From Anaeramoeba flamelloides (taxonomy: Eukaryota; Metamonada; Anaeramoebidae): a stretch of 64,000 bases of DNA. The stretch spans positions 997,001 to 1,061,000 of the forward strand of contig JANTQA010000070.1 of the NCBI GenBank assembly GCA_027625915.1. Reading direction: 5' to 3'. The notes under the pieces were generated by a model. That model searched no databases and was not told where the DNA came from. It saw only the letters and a program-made list of their open reading frames with translations. Positions 43,901 to 56,313 of this stretch are shown in pieces (the first letter of the stretch is position 1; each line of letters opens with the position of its first letter). Position numbers and translations under genes: made by a program.

Positions 43901-46900
43901 AAAACAAACATTTTTTTCAGATTTTACTTTTATACATTTTTCTCTGTGAATATGAGTGTAAAAACATTTTTTAAAACTTTAATTGTTATATAAGATTTTT
44001 TGATTACTCTTATTCACTTTTAGACTTTCTATAGTTTTAGTTTTGATTTATAAAATCAATATATTTTTGTTAGGTTTTTTGAGTTTTTGAAATAAACCGA
44101 AAATTTATTAAAATTTTCTGTATATTTCAAAAAGTAAAAAAAACCTAGAACACTTAACTAAACAAAAACTAAAACCTCAAAAAAACCTAGAACACTTCAC
44201 AAATAAAACAGTGAACCTTAAGAAAATTGGCGTTAGTTTTTTTTTAATTTTATGAAATGTAAAGAAAATCGATATATTTTTGAAATAAAAACAAAAATTA
44301 AAAAAAAAAAAACGGTTGTTAGGTTTTCCAGAATTCAAAAGAATTGAGTAAAATGCCCGATTTTGCCCCATTCGTTTTAATACCGAAAACCATCGCCACC
44401 CAATCGGAATCCACTTGACTCCACGAGACTTCAGGAAACCCAAATTTTTATTACGAAATTCCATTTAAACAAAACTTTGTGAAGAAAACAAAATCTTAAT
44501 TTCTTTTTTTTTCTCATCTATCACTTTTCAACTTTTCAATTATTTATTATATTTTGGTACCAATTAAATTATTTAATTTTCATAATCTCATAAAAAAATA
44601 GAAACTTGTTTGTATGATGGGCAAAGTATTGTATTTTCAAGAGAAAATATAGAGGATTTTGAAAAAACTGTAACTTTAAGAAGAAAAGAGTTTAATGTAT
44701 AACTTGAATTTACATTTATTTATATTATTATTATTTTTGCTTAATTTTTAAAATAAAAACTTAAACCACCATAATTTCTTTGAAAAAAAAAATAATTTTT
44801 ACAAAAATTTCAACCCTCAAGGTACGAATTGAAAAAGTTAAAACAATAAACATAAAAGAGAATTGGAAAGAATTTGAACAAATTTATAATATTATTTTTG
44901 GAAGAATAATGTATCAAATGGAATTACAACATATTGGTAGAAATTATTATGATCCAAAAAACCCAATATCAAATCAGCAATACCATTTTGAACTTTGGAA
45001 AGGCTATTTCCACTCAATAACCCAAACAAAAGAAGGTTCTTTTTTAAATCTTGATTTAATCCATAAAGTTGTAAGGACAGACACTGTATATGACCAATTT
45101 CAAATGATATCACAACGATTAGAATCAAGATCCTCAGGATATGGAAGAGGGAGAGGCAGGGGAAGAGGAAGAGGAAGAGGAGGCGGAAGAGGAGGTGGAT
45201 ATGGAAGAGGAAGAGGAAGAGGAAGAGATAGGTACCAAGATAGGTACCAAGATAGGTACCAAGATCAACAATTTAATAAGCCTACAGTTGTTGATTATAC
45301 TAATACGAAACTACAAGAAGAAATAAGAAAGGAAATTACTGGGCAGGTTGTTTTGGCAAGATATTCAAACAGAACCTATACAATTAATGACATCGATTTC
45401 GAGTATGTTTCTTTCTTATGCTATTATTTTTAATCTTTTTCATTTTATTTTTTTTTTTTGTTAAAAAAATGTTGTTTTTATTGTAATCTAATGAAAGTGA
45501 GCAATTTTTAGTTTTTCTTGTGAGTTTGAATTCAAAAAATTTGTTGTTTTATGACTTTGATCGAAATTAAATGTTAATTTTTTAAGCTGTCCTATCAAAA
45601 ATAAACTCTTTTTCAATAATTATAAATAATTTCAAAATGAAAAACACTATTTTTTTTAAAAAAATACTTTAATCATGTTTTTAAGATAACAAAATATGTT
45701 ATCTTGTGTATAATTCACTCTTTTGATATTTTCAGACAATCACAATTTAATTTTTATAAGCTAATATTTAAAAAATATAAATAAAATTCGGAAAAAAAAA
45801 TATTGTGATATAAAATTTTTGAATAACATTTATCGAATTATTACAGGAGTAAAATTATTGGAAATTGGTTTAATTTTCTAACCTTCTTTCTAATTTTATT
45901 TTAGACAATTACTGACAAATACCTAAAATATTACTTTTTTTTTTTTGATATTTATTTAGAGTGAAGACTGTAAAATCGTTATATTATTAATGTAAGAAAT
46001 CGTACATTTTTTCTTTTTTGAGATTTTTCAAAAATTTAATAGACTTTTTTTCATTAACAATGAAAACAATATAATCGACTTTTTTAAAAATAAAATTACT
46101 ATTAAAAATATCTGAATTATTTCTGTATTTTTAACACATTAATAAAAACAAATAAAGATTTTAATTTATAAGACAACCAAGAACGATCTTGTCCAATTTA
46201 GAACTAAAAAAGATCAGCATTTAATTCCATCTATTTTAAAAAAAAACACAAATATAGTTTCATTTTCATTTCTATTGTATTTTTTTAATTTTTATTTACC
46301 TCTCCTTCTTAAAATCACAATTCCAAAGTTTTAAAATATTTTTAATTTCAATCATTCTATTTTTTGAGAATTTTTTAGTAAATTTTTAATATAAACTTTG
46401 TTTCTGTCAAAGGAGCCTAAAAAAATTCTCAAATATCATTTTGTTTTTTATAATTGACCTTTGAAGAATAAATAAAAAGAAATAAGTCGACTAATACAAA
46501 TTAGGGAATCGTTGATGTCCTTATGAAGTAAATCTAATCAATCTATATATTTTCATAAAAATTGAAAAACCCAAAATTCTTATTTTAACCATTAAGAAAA
46601 AAATAACAAGGCTCATTTTTGATCTTCAATTGAAGATCAAAGAAAATTATAATAAAAATCAAAATGATTTTTTTAAAATAATTTCCACACTTTCAATAGC
46701 ATTCGGATAACCCTTTTATACCTAATGACTGTCGGACTTGCAATAAAAAAAAAATTTGCAATTGAATCGCGTTTAAAAAAAAATTAAAAAAAAGAAAAAA
46801 GCCAAAATATGAAAAAATGATTTCAATTTTGAAATTTCCAAAATTAAATTTTTTCTTTTAAATATCCATCCAAACTCTTTTAAATACATACAATTCATAT

Positions 46901-49384
46901 TTTTATAATGTACCACCATTGGATGGAAAATAGTTTATATTCTCATAATTTTAATGAGAGTTACACAGATAAAATATTTTAAATTGATTAGAAAAATGAA
47001 TAAAAATAATTTTTAGAATTGTACAAGAACTGGTTCTGAGTGGATAAAGCAATAATCACCTAAGTTTTATTTCTTCACTCTTATCAATATAGACCAAAAC
47101 ATATTTGTGAATAATCAAAATAAATATTATTAACTCCTTCTTTAACATAAAATTTAATTTTAAAAAAATAATAATCAATGATACACTATTTTACAAATAA
47201 CCATCACCAGAAGATTAATTAATAATTTACTGAAAATCCCCAATAATATATTTTAGTCTAAATATCGAAACCTAGAACTTTTAAAGGTTGTAAGTTTCAA
47301 GGATTTTATTTCTATGAATATAATGAAAATATATTGAATCCTGAAGTAAATGTACATTTTGAATTCAAATTTGTAATAATATCAACATTTTTTGAAAAAA
47401 AAAAAGAATAAGTAGCCATGAATAACTTTGTAAAAAATGATTGTATTAAACATTGAATTTTTTTTTAATAAAATATTTTTTTGATTTAATTTAAAAGAAA
47501 TTAGCAAAAACTGATTTTTTTTTTTCAATATTCTTATTTACTTTGAACTATCTTTTGAAAATTATTTAAATTAATGTTATCCAAACAATTTTATTGCAAT
47601 ATTTTTGCAAGTATTATCTTTGAGAAATTGAAAAAAAAAATTGAAAAAAAAAAAGTGATCGAATTTTAAAACAGGAAAATCATAATGAAAATTAACAAAA
47701 CTCAAATATTTTAAAACCCTTTTTTTTTTTTTTTTTTTTTTGTTTTTAAAATTTTTTTTTCTTCTTTAATAACAGTAAAACCCCATCTTTTCAATTTAAT
47801 TATCGAGAAAAGGAAATTACATTAATTGAATATTATAATGAAGTTTACCATAAAAAAATCATTGATGAGAAACAGCCACTATTAGTTGTCAAAATCACAA
47901 GATCCAATCAAGAGGGTGAAAAAGTCGTCACAACTGCATATCTTGTACCTGAATTGTGTTCAATGACAAATTTAACTGACAAGATGAGAGAAAATTTTGA
48001 TTTAATGAGCGAAATATCAAGGCACATCCAGGTACCACCACGCAAAAGATGCCAAGCATTGGATATTTTTATTAATGATCTAATCCGCAATGAAAAGGTA
48101 CAAGAGGAAATGAAAAAATGGAAAATGACCATTAATCCAAAAAGAAAGGAGATAAAGGCAAGGATATTGCCAAATGTTAATCTTTTTTTCAAAAACCAAC
48201 AATCTGTACCATCTGGCGAGAAGGCAAATTGGACGGGCCAGATGAGGAATGTACAGCTCAAGGTACCTATTTATTTTAAAAAATGGTTAATTGTTGTACC
48301 AAGAAGAAATGAAAGAGAGACCATGGAATTTCTTGATCTTCTAATGAGATCAAGCGGACATTTAGGTGTCAAATTTGACAAGCCTAGAATTGTGTGCATT
48401 AGTAACGACTACACAGAAAATTATCTTTATGCATTGAAAGAAAATGTCGATCCAGATGTCGATTTAGCAATGTGCATCCTCTCCTTCCCAAATCAAGAAA
48501 AATACAACGCAATCAAGCAATTAATATCTTTTGAATGCCCAATCCCAAACCAAATCATCCTTTCCAAAAACTTAAGGAACCCTAAGAAATTAAGGACCAT
48601 TACCCAAAAGATCATTATGCAAGTAAATTGCAAAGCAGGTGGCTCATTGTGGTCTGTGGATTTACCCATCCGCCAGAACATTATGTTTATCGGCATTGAT
48701 CAAAGCTACCAAGGAAGGAAGAAAAAAAATGGAATGATTGGATTTGTTGCTACAACCCATCCAAATGCACAATCATATTATACAAATCTTTATCACCATT
48801 CAAATACCGAAAAGGATTTGAATTCAATAATCACACAATTTACCAAAGGAGCATTAGACCAATATTTCAAAAAAAATAATAATACACCACCTTCAAGGAT
48901 TATTGTTTATAGAGACGGGGTCGGTGATTCTCAAATGTTATCAGTACTCAACGATGAACTCCCTCAAATTAAAAAGGCCTGTAAACTCTGTTCTGAAAAT
49001 TATAACCCCCAAATAACAATCATAATTGTTCAAAAAAGGATCAAGACAAGATACTTTATCGGTGATCAAAACCCAAGACCCGGCACAATTATCGATAACA
49101 CCATTACAAAGCCAGGTAGATTTGATTTCTTCCTTGTGCCCCAAAATGTTCATCAAGGAACAGCAACCCCCGTGCACTTCCAATGCATATATGATGAATG
49201 TAAAATACCCCCAGATGTTTTGCACCAAATCACTTATAAACTTTGCCATTTATATTATAATTGGTCAGGTACAGTAAGGGTACCAGCAGTTTGCCAATAT
49301 GCCCAAAAGGCTAGCTTTTTAGGCGCTACATCTCTAAAACAGGAAGTACATAAAAATTTACATGATAAATTATATTATCTTTAA
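40913..49384 (+). CDS. PIWI: Piwi-clade Argonaute with an RG/RGG tract inside PAZ, 6 exons
   Basis: Exons are 40913-40922, 41045-41160, 41266-41326, 44602-44696, 44822-45402 and 47776-49384. All junctions are GT-AG and phase-compatible, giving 823 residues, the usual Piwi length. The protein binds small guide RNAs and silences complementary transcripts, typically transposons. In order: N-domain (SSNYYPVKFDFNEAFQYQVTI, CLYDGQSIVF), linker (MELQHIGRNYYDP), PAZ from about residue 171 (HKVVRTDTV), MID (QKIIMQVNCKAGG) and PIWI. All four catalytic residues are present: Asp596 in FIGID, Glu633 in NTEKDL, Asp668 in YRDGVGD and His755 in PVHFQ, so slicer activity is expected. It ends DKLYYL, like animal Piwis. 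A tract of about 30 residues of RG repeats plus three RYQD units (about 197-246) interrupts PAZ between VYDQFQMI and EIRKEITGQVV. The 10-nt first exon (MSI plus one base) is the weakest part; the rest is firm. Confidence 0.95.
42010..42775. repeat. long inverted repeat (arms ~115 bp, loop ~520 bp) in piwi intron 3
   Basis: The left arm (about 42010-42130) and right arm (about 42655-42775) are inverted copies. An ~80-bp core beginning ATACTTTTTAGTGATATTCC has only a couple of mismatches. The loop contains the inverted partner of the repeat found upstream of the gene. Transcribed through, the arms would form a long double-stranded stem. Confidence 0.85.
42237..42620 (-). repeat. inverted copy of the 40.4-kb dispersed repeat
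   Basis: Its reverse complement runs colinearly with 40411-40790 (TGATCACGACAAGTATAGTA on one copy against CATCACAAGAATAGTATCAT on the other, then matching blocks to the end). Together the two copies bracket the first three exons of piwi. Confidence 0.75.
44069..44345. repeat. GTTAGG-hairpin repeat cluster in piwi intron 3
   Basis: The first unit (TTGTTAGGTTTTTTGAGTTT to AAAAAACCTAGAACACTT) is a hairpin containing AAATAAACCGAAAATTT, a clear relative of the 90-bp units at 10.05 kb. A partial CCTAGAACACTT and two further openings (GCGTTAG, TTGTTAGGTTTTCCAGAATT) follow. The last shares TTCCAGAATT.AAAAGAATTG with 10240 and 33828. Confidence 0.75.
45403..47775 (+). other. 2,373-bp intron 5 of piwi
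   Basis: GTATGT donor, AACAG acceptor, phase 2. It contains a family-3 MITE and otherwise AT-rich low-complexity DNA, ending in a long T run before the acceptor. No ORF of note. Confidence 0.88.
46392..46937 (+). mobile_element. MITE family 3, copy 2
   Basis: A 546-bp TA-flanked copy whose left end AACTTTGTTTCTGTCAAAGG and right end GGAAAATAGTT are the family's inverted termini; the right end has lost part of the CCCCTTTGAC word. The interior is colinear with copies 1 and 3. Confidence 0.82.
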
Positions 49385-52300
49385 ATCTTAAACAATATAA
49401 TTCCTTATTTTATTTTTATTTTTTTTTTTTGATTTAGACCAGACTTTTATTTTTTTTATTTTTATTTTTTAATGATGACAGATGAAAAATCTTTTGTTTT
49501 TTTATTTTTTTTTTTGTGTTCTGTTACTTTTTCTTCTCTTTTATTTCTTTTAGCAAGAAAAATTTTTTAAATAAAAAATCTTTTTTTCAATTTTGCTTAT
49601 CTTCAGATTTGCTTTTGATCTCCTTTTTTTTATAAATAAATAATAATTTGAATTTAAATTTAAATCCTATTTCATGATCAAAAAAACATATTTTAAAAAT
49701 ATCAACTACCATTATTTAATGAAGTAATAGATTTATCACTCCATTTTGTTTTTTTTAATTGAAAGTTAATCATGATTTCTTTTAATTTAAATACATTAAT
49801 TATTTTAAGACATAAAAAGTTGAAATTTCTTATTGGATATTCTATTTAAGGAATATTGTCAATCGTAAAAGAAATCAAAAATTTTACAGTAAATTTCTAT
49901 TGAAAGCAAATTGTATTCGTGCTTGATAGTTGAATAATTGTTTCTCAAAATTCTATTTGTAAAATAGTTTATAAAATAATTAATTAATCAATTATGATCT
50001 TGATATTAGAATTAAATTATTGAATTATTGAAGAAGATAAGTATTTTTATACATATTTAAAAGTTTAGTTATCAATTCAAATTTCAAAAGTTGGAAAAAA
50101 TCTTTCATAAATTTGCCTTGAAATAATGATTGGAGTTTAAAAAATTTATTCTTTTATACATTTTTCCAATTTTTATGTTTCGGATTATTGGAATATAATC
50201 ATTACAATCACCCCTTCAATCAAATAAATGATTATTTTAATAGTTAATATAAGTGGTATATACCATATTATAATGAATTTATATGTTAATTATAAAAATG
50301 AAATTAAAAAAAAAATCGAAAAAATTAATCAAGAAAAAATTAATGAATAAATTAGTAATTACTTGTTATTTTCTGGAATATTTTTTATATTCGGTTATTC
50401 TTTACCCAGTTTTGATTTTTTTAACTCTAGAATGTACTAACTTTTTGTAATTAGAAAATTTTTGAGAACTAATTTAGTTTCAATTTTCTAAACAACTTTA
50501 AAATTAATTTTAAATTAAATTCATCTAATTCAGATTTTTTTTAAGAAAAGGGGGTATTTTTTGAAACCTTCTTCAGAAAAAATAGATTTATTGGTTGGAT
50601 GAGTTTGATTTGATAATTATTTATTTTCAATTAAATTGAAAACTCAAAATAATTCTAAAAATTACATTTCATTTTTTGTAAATGTTCTTTTCTTATTCTT
50701 TGATTTGAACTAATTGTTGTTTTATCTTTAATTTCAAGAATCCAATTCTTTTTACTTTCATCTATTAAACACTAGACTTTAATTTGGCTGATTATTTTAA
50801 CAAAATTTAAATCAAGAATTTTGAATTAAAAAAAATACTAAAAAAAAGGAGTTTATAAAATAATAATAAAAAAGGTGAGTTCAAAGTAATAATTTTTTTC
50901 TCATTTGATTTAAGATGTGGAAACATTTTGATAATATTTTTTGGATATACATTTTTTAAATTAAACTTGTTTATTTTGAAAGTGGTCTTTCTTGTTTGGT
51001 CTTCTTTAAGTACATATTTGTTTAAAATTCACAAAAGTCCATAAATTTTTTATTGATTTATTCTTTGATTGATATCAAGTACACACCTGAACACATTACT
51101 AGTTCCAAAACCTGATTTAATAAAACCAAAAAATGAACAATCTTGAAATCTATTATTACATACTTAAATTACCTTTGATGGAATTTAAATAAAAGTGCAT
51201 CTAGAGTGTAATTTACTTTTCATAAGTACAGTTTCGGAACACAATTTAATAAAACGAAAATTGAATAATAAAAACTAAAATAATTTAAATTTACTATAAG
51301 TAAAAATATGTCGAAAATTTAATTCTAAAGATTTTCGTAAAATTAGCTTAGATATATTTTCCATTTTCGAATAAAATAAAAATAATTCAAAAAGATATAT
51401 TTTTAAAATAAAACTCAGAAACATCAAAATATTACTTAAAATAAAAATAAATTAAAATAATTTAATTAAAGTTCCCATTGTGACATGAAAAGTAGTTATA
51501 AAATTTTTTTTTCCAAATAGAACATATTTTAGATTCAAAACCCTTCAAAAAACTTTTTTAAGTGAAAAATTCTTTATATAATTTAATAATCTCAGATAAT
51601 TATTCTAACATTTACAAGTAGTATAAATACCTGTTTTTTTTTTTTTTTTACAATCAAGTTATTAATTTCTATTTAATTTGATTTTTGTCAATTATTGGGT
51701 AAAAAAATGGTATCAGGATAAAGCCAATTTAATTAGTATTTATTCTTTTATTTCACAAACCTTAATCTATCTGGATAAAGAGATGATGTTTATAAAATAT
51801 TTTCCATTCGAAGAGTACCAGTTATAGTTATATATTGCATGTATCTAATTGAGCTGAATATATATTAAGACGACTAATTTCTATTAAATTTTTTTACCTA
51901 GATTTTATAGAAATTGAGAAAATTTTCTACGAATTATTTAGATTTGAATTACCCTGTTTATTTTCATATTAAACATATTTCTAGATTAGGAATCCTTATT
52001 TAGAAATTGGTCAAAAAAAAAAGAAAATAATTGTGACTAATCTATTAAAAGAAAAAAATTTATATTGGAAATTCCAAAATTGAAATCATTTTTTCTCGTT
52101 TCATATAACTCTTTTTTTAATAATTTTTTCTGTTCTTTGATAAACCTAATTCATTTGTAAAAAAATTTTTTAAAACAAGATCAATATCCACTTGGTAAAA
52201 AGGTTTTATTTTAATGTTATTGAAACACTTTTAATGATTTACGATAAATCATATTGATTTATATTGGAATTTTATTTGAACTTTAATAGGAGATTAAAAT

Positions 52301-53377
52301 GAACATTGTTGTTTTTCTCCATATTGCCATTATTATTTTCTGTTTTTCTAAATTTAAGGATATCTATAAATTGATTTATTTGTTTTATTTCATTCAGGTA
52401 CTTACAATTTCTTTGAGGCTAATTATTTGGCTTCTTTCTTATTTATTCTTCAAAGGCTGATTATAAAAAATAATTGATATTTGAAAAAAATACTTGTTTA
52501 CTACTTTGACAGAAACAAATTTTATTACAATTCAAATACCCCCGACATATCAATTTATAAAAATAGGGTTCCTCTAAAAAAAAAAATAGATCAAATAGTT
52601 TGTAAAGAAAATTAAAAAGAGTTTGAAATATAAATGGTAACACTAATTGATCACCCCACTCAAAAACTTATTGTGTATTTTAAATTCATGCTTTGAATCA
52701 TTATCCCAAAAGAAATTTGATATATTCAAAAAAATAATTTCAATGATAGTTTTCAAACTTCCTTTTTCAAAAAAGTATTGTTCTAATTTTGGATTAATAA
52801 AAAGTAAAAATATTAAAAAGTATCTTCAAAGGCTTGAAACTTAAATGGGATAATTTAAACTTGAGAAATTAAAACCTGATATTTTCTTGTTACAAAATTA
52901 CTGATCTGGATATTTTTCAATAAAAATATAAATCTCAAATACAAGATTGAATCACCTTCAAAAGATATCAAGAAACTCAAGTTTGATTATTAGTAACAGT
53001 TGTTTTAAACACAAAAGATAAGATTATATTAGTAATTATCTTTTCTTTGATCTTTTTTTTTTTACAAAAAACAAATCTGTGAAACAAAGACTCTTGATTA
53101 ATTAACGTTATTTTTCGTGAACTAAGGGCATGTGGGATTTTGAATTTTAAAAAAATAAAATTTTTAAATAATGGAAGACAAATAGGTCTCTCTAAACAAA
53201 AATAAAAGACGATCAGATTTTACAAAAAATGTGTCCTTAATCCTAAAAAATACTTTTTTATTTTTTTAATTTTTTAGTTACTCGTATCTTTTTTCTAATC
53301 TTTTAATCTTTCACGATCAAAAAATACCAAGAAAAAGAATTTGATTTTCTTGTTAGTTAATATCATTAGAAATCTTT
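49385..53377. other. intergenic region between piwi and the Myb/SANT gene
   Basis: Four kilobases of AT-rich DNA in which I recognise no protein gene or transposon. Short ORFs at 52461-52643 and 52647-52844 have no similarity I can place. One weak snoRNA candidate lies at 51761-51867. Confidence 0.55.
51761..51867 (+). ncRNA. weak box C/D snoRNA candidate
   Basis: ATGATGT (51783-51789, the same C box variant as the 2.1-kb pair) and CTGA (51854-51857) are 64 bases apart and lie between CTTAATCTAT and ATATATTAAG, which pair over 9 of 10 positions. The 12-base gap between stem and C box is longer than usual, and chance occurrence in AT-rich DNA is hard to exclude. Confidence 0.25.
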
Positions 53378-55825
53378 ATGACAAGTACAACAATTAATGC
53401 AATGAACAATCAACAAGATAATAAAAAAGATTTGTTATTAAAAAATAATGATTTTGAAGAGATTTACACAAAAATATCACAAACCAAAACAATTCAACGA
53501 TCTTTTGTTTTACACCTTTACTCAACACTCAAAAACCCGAACAAAATTTTTTCTCTGGTCGATGATCAAAATTTATTATCCAAAGAGCTTGAAAAATGGA
53601 ATACAGACCAAAAAAATAAAGCTATAGAAAAGGAAGAAGGAAACAAAATGAAAATAGGAATTGAAAACAAAAAAGAAAAAGATAATAAAAAAGAAAAAGA
53701 AAAAGAAAAAGAAAAAGAAAAAGAAAAAGAAAAAGAAAAAGAACAGGGAAAAGTTAGAGAAGATGAAAAAGAACAAGAATTAAAAATTGAAACAAAAATA
53801 GCAACAAAAAAAGATAAAGGATCTGAAAACAATGAAGAACAAGAAAAAGAAAATAAAAACAATCAAAATTCATTTGAAAAAGAACAACAAAACCAGAACA
53901 CAGACCAAAAAAATAAAGGAAATGAAAAGGAAGAAGGAAACAAAATGAAAATAGGAATTGAAAACAAAAAAGAAAAAGAAAAAGAAAAAGAACAAGAACA
54001 AGAACAAGAACAAGAAAAAGAACAAGGAAAAGTTAGTGAGGATGAAAAAGAACAAGTATTAAAAATTGAAACAAAAATAGCAATAAAAAAAGATAAAGGA
54101 TCTGAAAATAACAAATTACAAGAAAAAGAAAACGAAATTAAAAAAGAAAATCAAACTGAAAATGAAAAAGAAAGAAATCATCAAGCAAGTGTTATTCTGA
54201 TACCAACAAACGAAGAACCATTAGACACGTCAATTGATTTGGAAGTAATCCAAAATTTTGAAATTGATAACCTAATAACAGACAAATCAAAATTTGATTT
54301 TTTAATAGATAATAATGAAGAAATTTCTCAAACCAAAGAAACTATTTTGGATCCAAAGGAGCAAGAAAAGGAAAAAATAATTCAAGAAACAGGAAAGGGT
54401 GGTGTCGTTGAGGGAGAGAAAGAAAAAGAAAAAGAAAAAGAAAAAGAAAAAGAAAAAGAAAAAGGAAAAGAAAAAGGAAAAGGAAAAGGAAAAGGAAAGG
54501 GGAAAGAAAATAACAAAAAAAAAAAAGCAATTGATATGGATTCTCAACAAATAATTCCAAACAACAAATCGCCAGTTAACAACAAATATAATCTTCGAAA
54601 AAGAAAAGTTTTAAATTACAATTTTGATGAGGAATATGAGAACATTGATAAAGAATACGAAGCTGATCGCTACAACAAAAAAAAAAAGGCAAATCAAGGA
54701 TCATATTATGGAAGTAATATTACAAGTACCCAAGTAAAAAAAGAGGTAAGAAATGACACAAGATATAAAAAGGATGATAATGATGATTATAACGACGACG
54801 GTGATGATGACGACGACGACGATGATGATGATGATGATGAAAATGATTATGATATTGATTTTTATGAAGAATTTAAAGATACAAATAAAACAAAAATGGA
54901 AAAAGAAGGAATTGGTAGCAAAATCAATTCAAATAATATTAATAATAAAGAAATGTCAAATTCCAGTGATAATTTTAATGTGAAATCTGCATTGGTTGGA
55001 GAAACAAACATTGAAAATAACTTTAACGGGGAACAAAAATTAATAAATAAAGAAAACAAAACTGAAGAGGGACAATTAAATGGAATGGTAATAGAGGAAG
55101 AAAGCGAAAAAGAAAAGAAAAAAGAAAAAGAAGCACCAAAGAAAAAAAAAAGAAGAAACAAGCGTTATCTCAATGTTGTTAAACCGGAAAACCCACCACC
55201 AGATTGGGATAAATGGTCATATGTTAAACAAGATGCGTGGTGTAGATATGTACAAAACCCCAATTCTTATTATTATCGATTCAATGAAAAGGGGGAAAAA
55301 GACAAAAAGGGGAAATGGTCCGAAGAGGAAGAAAAGCTATTTGAGAGGAGGCTGGAAGAATTTGGGCCAAGGGATTGGGGCCTTTTTTCGATATCAATAC
55401 CTGGCCGATGTGGCACAATGTGCTCCAACCATTTTCGTAAAAGATTACTTCATGAAGAGGATTTTTTAAAAAAGTGGGGTGAGGATTTTGAATTGAAAGA
55501 TGGAAAACTTAAATTTGTGGGGGTTTCACGAATTAAATTATCAAACGAAAAAAGAAAAAGGCAAACTAAACTTGAAAATGAAGCCCTTCTTTTAACTTCT
55601 AATACTGAAACTGACAGTCAAAAACGGAATAACCGGAGAAGAAGAAGAAGAAGAAGAAGAAGAATGGAAAAAATGAAAAAGAACGAGAAGAAGAAAAACG
55701 ATAATACAAATAACAATGAGAACAAAAATAATGATAACAATAACGATGATGATGACGACGATGACATTAACGAAAGTGTTGATATGATTTTACAGAGCTT
55801 AGGAGTATCAACCAAAAATAATTAA
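53378..55825 (+). CDS. Myb/SANT-like domain protein with long Lys/Glu tracts
   Basis: A single 815-residue exon. Only residues about 605-710 look globular: PPPDWDKWSYVKQDAWCRYV, then GKWSEEEEKLFERRLEEFG near 646 and DWGLFSISIPGRCGTMCSNH up to about 690. The W-spacing, acidic first helix and IPGR-x-G-x-x-CSN recognition helix are those of a Myb/SANT-like DNA-binding domain found in plant, oomycete and protist proteins, so a nuclear chromatin or transcription role is likely. The rest is low complexity: KEKEKE runs (about 104-123, 185-205, 347-370), an acidic run of Asp near 470-490, and ten Arg near 755 that could act as a nuclear localisation signal. The N-terminal half contains a tandem 297-bp in-frame duplication. 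The partner proteins and target sites are unknown. Confidence 0.85.
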   Translation: MTSTTINAMNNQQDNKKDLLLKNNDFEEIYTKISQTKTIQRSFVLHLYSTLKNPNKIFSLVDDQNLLSKELEKWNTDQKNKAIEKEEGNKMKIGIENKKEKDNKKEKEKEKEKEKEKEKEKEQGKVREDEKEQELKIETKIATKKDKGSENNEEQEKENKNNQNSFEKEQQNQNTDQKNKGNEKEEGNKMKIGIENKKEKEKEKEQEQEQEQEKEQGKVSEDEKEQVLKIETKIAIKKDKGSENNKLQEKENEIKKENQTENEKERNHQASVILIPTNEEPLDTSIDLEVIQNFEIDNLITDKSKFDFLIDNNEEISQTKETILDPKEQEKEKIIQETGKGGVVEGEKEKEKEKEKEKEKEKGKEKGKGKGKGKGKENNKKKKAIDMDSQQIIPNNKSPVNNKYNLRKRKVLNYNFDEEYENIDKEYEADRYNKKKKANQGSYYGSNITSTQVKKEVRNDTRYKKDDNDDYNDDGDDDDDDDDDDDDENDYDIDFYEEFKDTNKTKMEKEGIGSKINSNNINNKEMSNSSDNFNVKSALVGETNIENNFNGEQKLINKENKTEEGQLNGMVIEEESEKEKKKEKEAPKKKKRRNKRYLNVVKPENPPPDWDKWSYVKQDAWCRYVQNPNSYYYRFNEKGEKDKKGKWSEEEEKLFERRLEEFGPRDWGLFSISIPGRCGTMCSNHFRKRLLHEEDFLKKWGEDFELKDGKLKFVGVSRIKLSNEKRKRQTKLENEALLLTSNTETDSQKRNNRRRRRRRRRRMEKMKKNEKKKNDNTNNNENKNNDNNNDDDDDDDINESVDMILQSLGVSTKNN
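53604..54112 (+). repeat. in-frame tandem duplication within the Myb/SANT gene
   Basis: CAGACCAAAAAAATAAAG recurs 297 bp apart (53604 and 53901) and the following ~200 bp are colinear (GAAGGAAACAAAATGAAAAT, then GTTAG.GA.GATGAAAAAGAA). The two copies differ mainly in the length and make-up of the GAAAAA/GAACAA run. The spacing equals 99 codons, so the frame is kept. Confidence 0.88.
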
Positions 55826-56313
55826 GAAAATTTAGACAACGAAAATCCTTATTAAATAAATAATTATTATAATGACCAGAAAATTATTTTTAATTGATTG
55901 TTATAAAGTTTTTTTTTGTTCAAAATAGAAATGTATTATTCCCAAATTTTGATTTTTAGTTGATAATTTTGCATAAAATTTATTTCAAATTATTATTTTT
56001 ATTTAATGTTTATTTAGTCAATCGATTAATCAAAAAAAAAAAAAACACAAAACTATTAATTATTAATATTTGAATTTTTTTTTTTTTTTCGAAATATTTC
56101 ATTACAGTCAAATTCTTCATTTTCTTTTATCTTTTTTTATATTTTCTCTTAAATATAACCCCTAAAAAATCTTTAATAATTAAATATCTTTTTTTATTCA
56201 TTTTTAATTCTGTTTTTTTTTTTTTTTTTGGTTTGTTTTATCCCTTGATATAAAAACTAAAAGTATTTACTTGATCAGAAATAGATTCTAAAAATAAATT
56301 ATTAATTTTAAAA

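Larger units (their letters stand above)
41327..44601 (+). other. 3,275-bp intron 3 of piwi
   Basis: GTAATC donor, AAATAG acceptor, phase 1. It carries the long inverted repeat at 42.0-42.8 kb with an inverted dispersed repeat in its loop, and a GTTAGG-hairpin cluster at 44.07-44.35 kb. Two small blocks of more balanced composition (43615-43740 and 44355-44440) have no recognisable function. Confidence 0.85.

Noticed and set aside
53566-54560. Phe/Ser-rich ORFs on the minus strand opposite the Myb/SANT gene
   Set aside because: Complement of Lys/Glu repeat tracts; pure low complexity.
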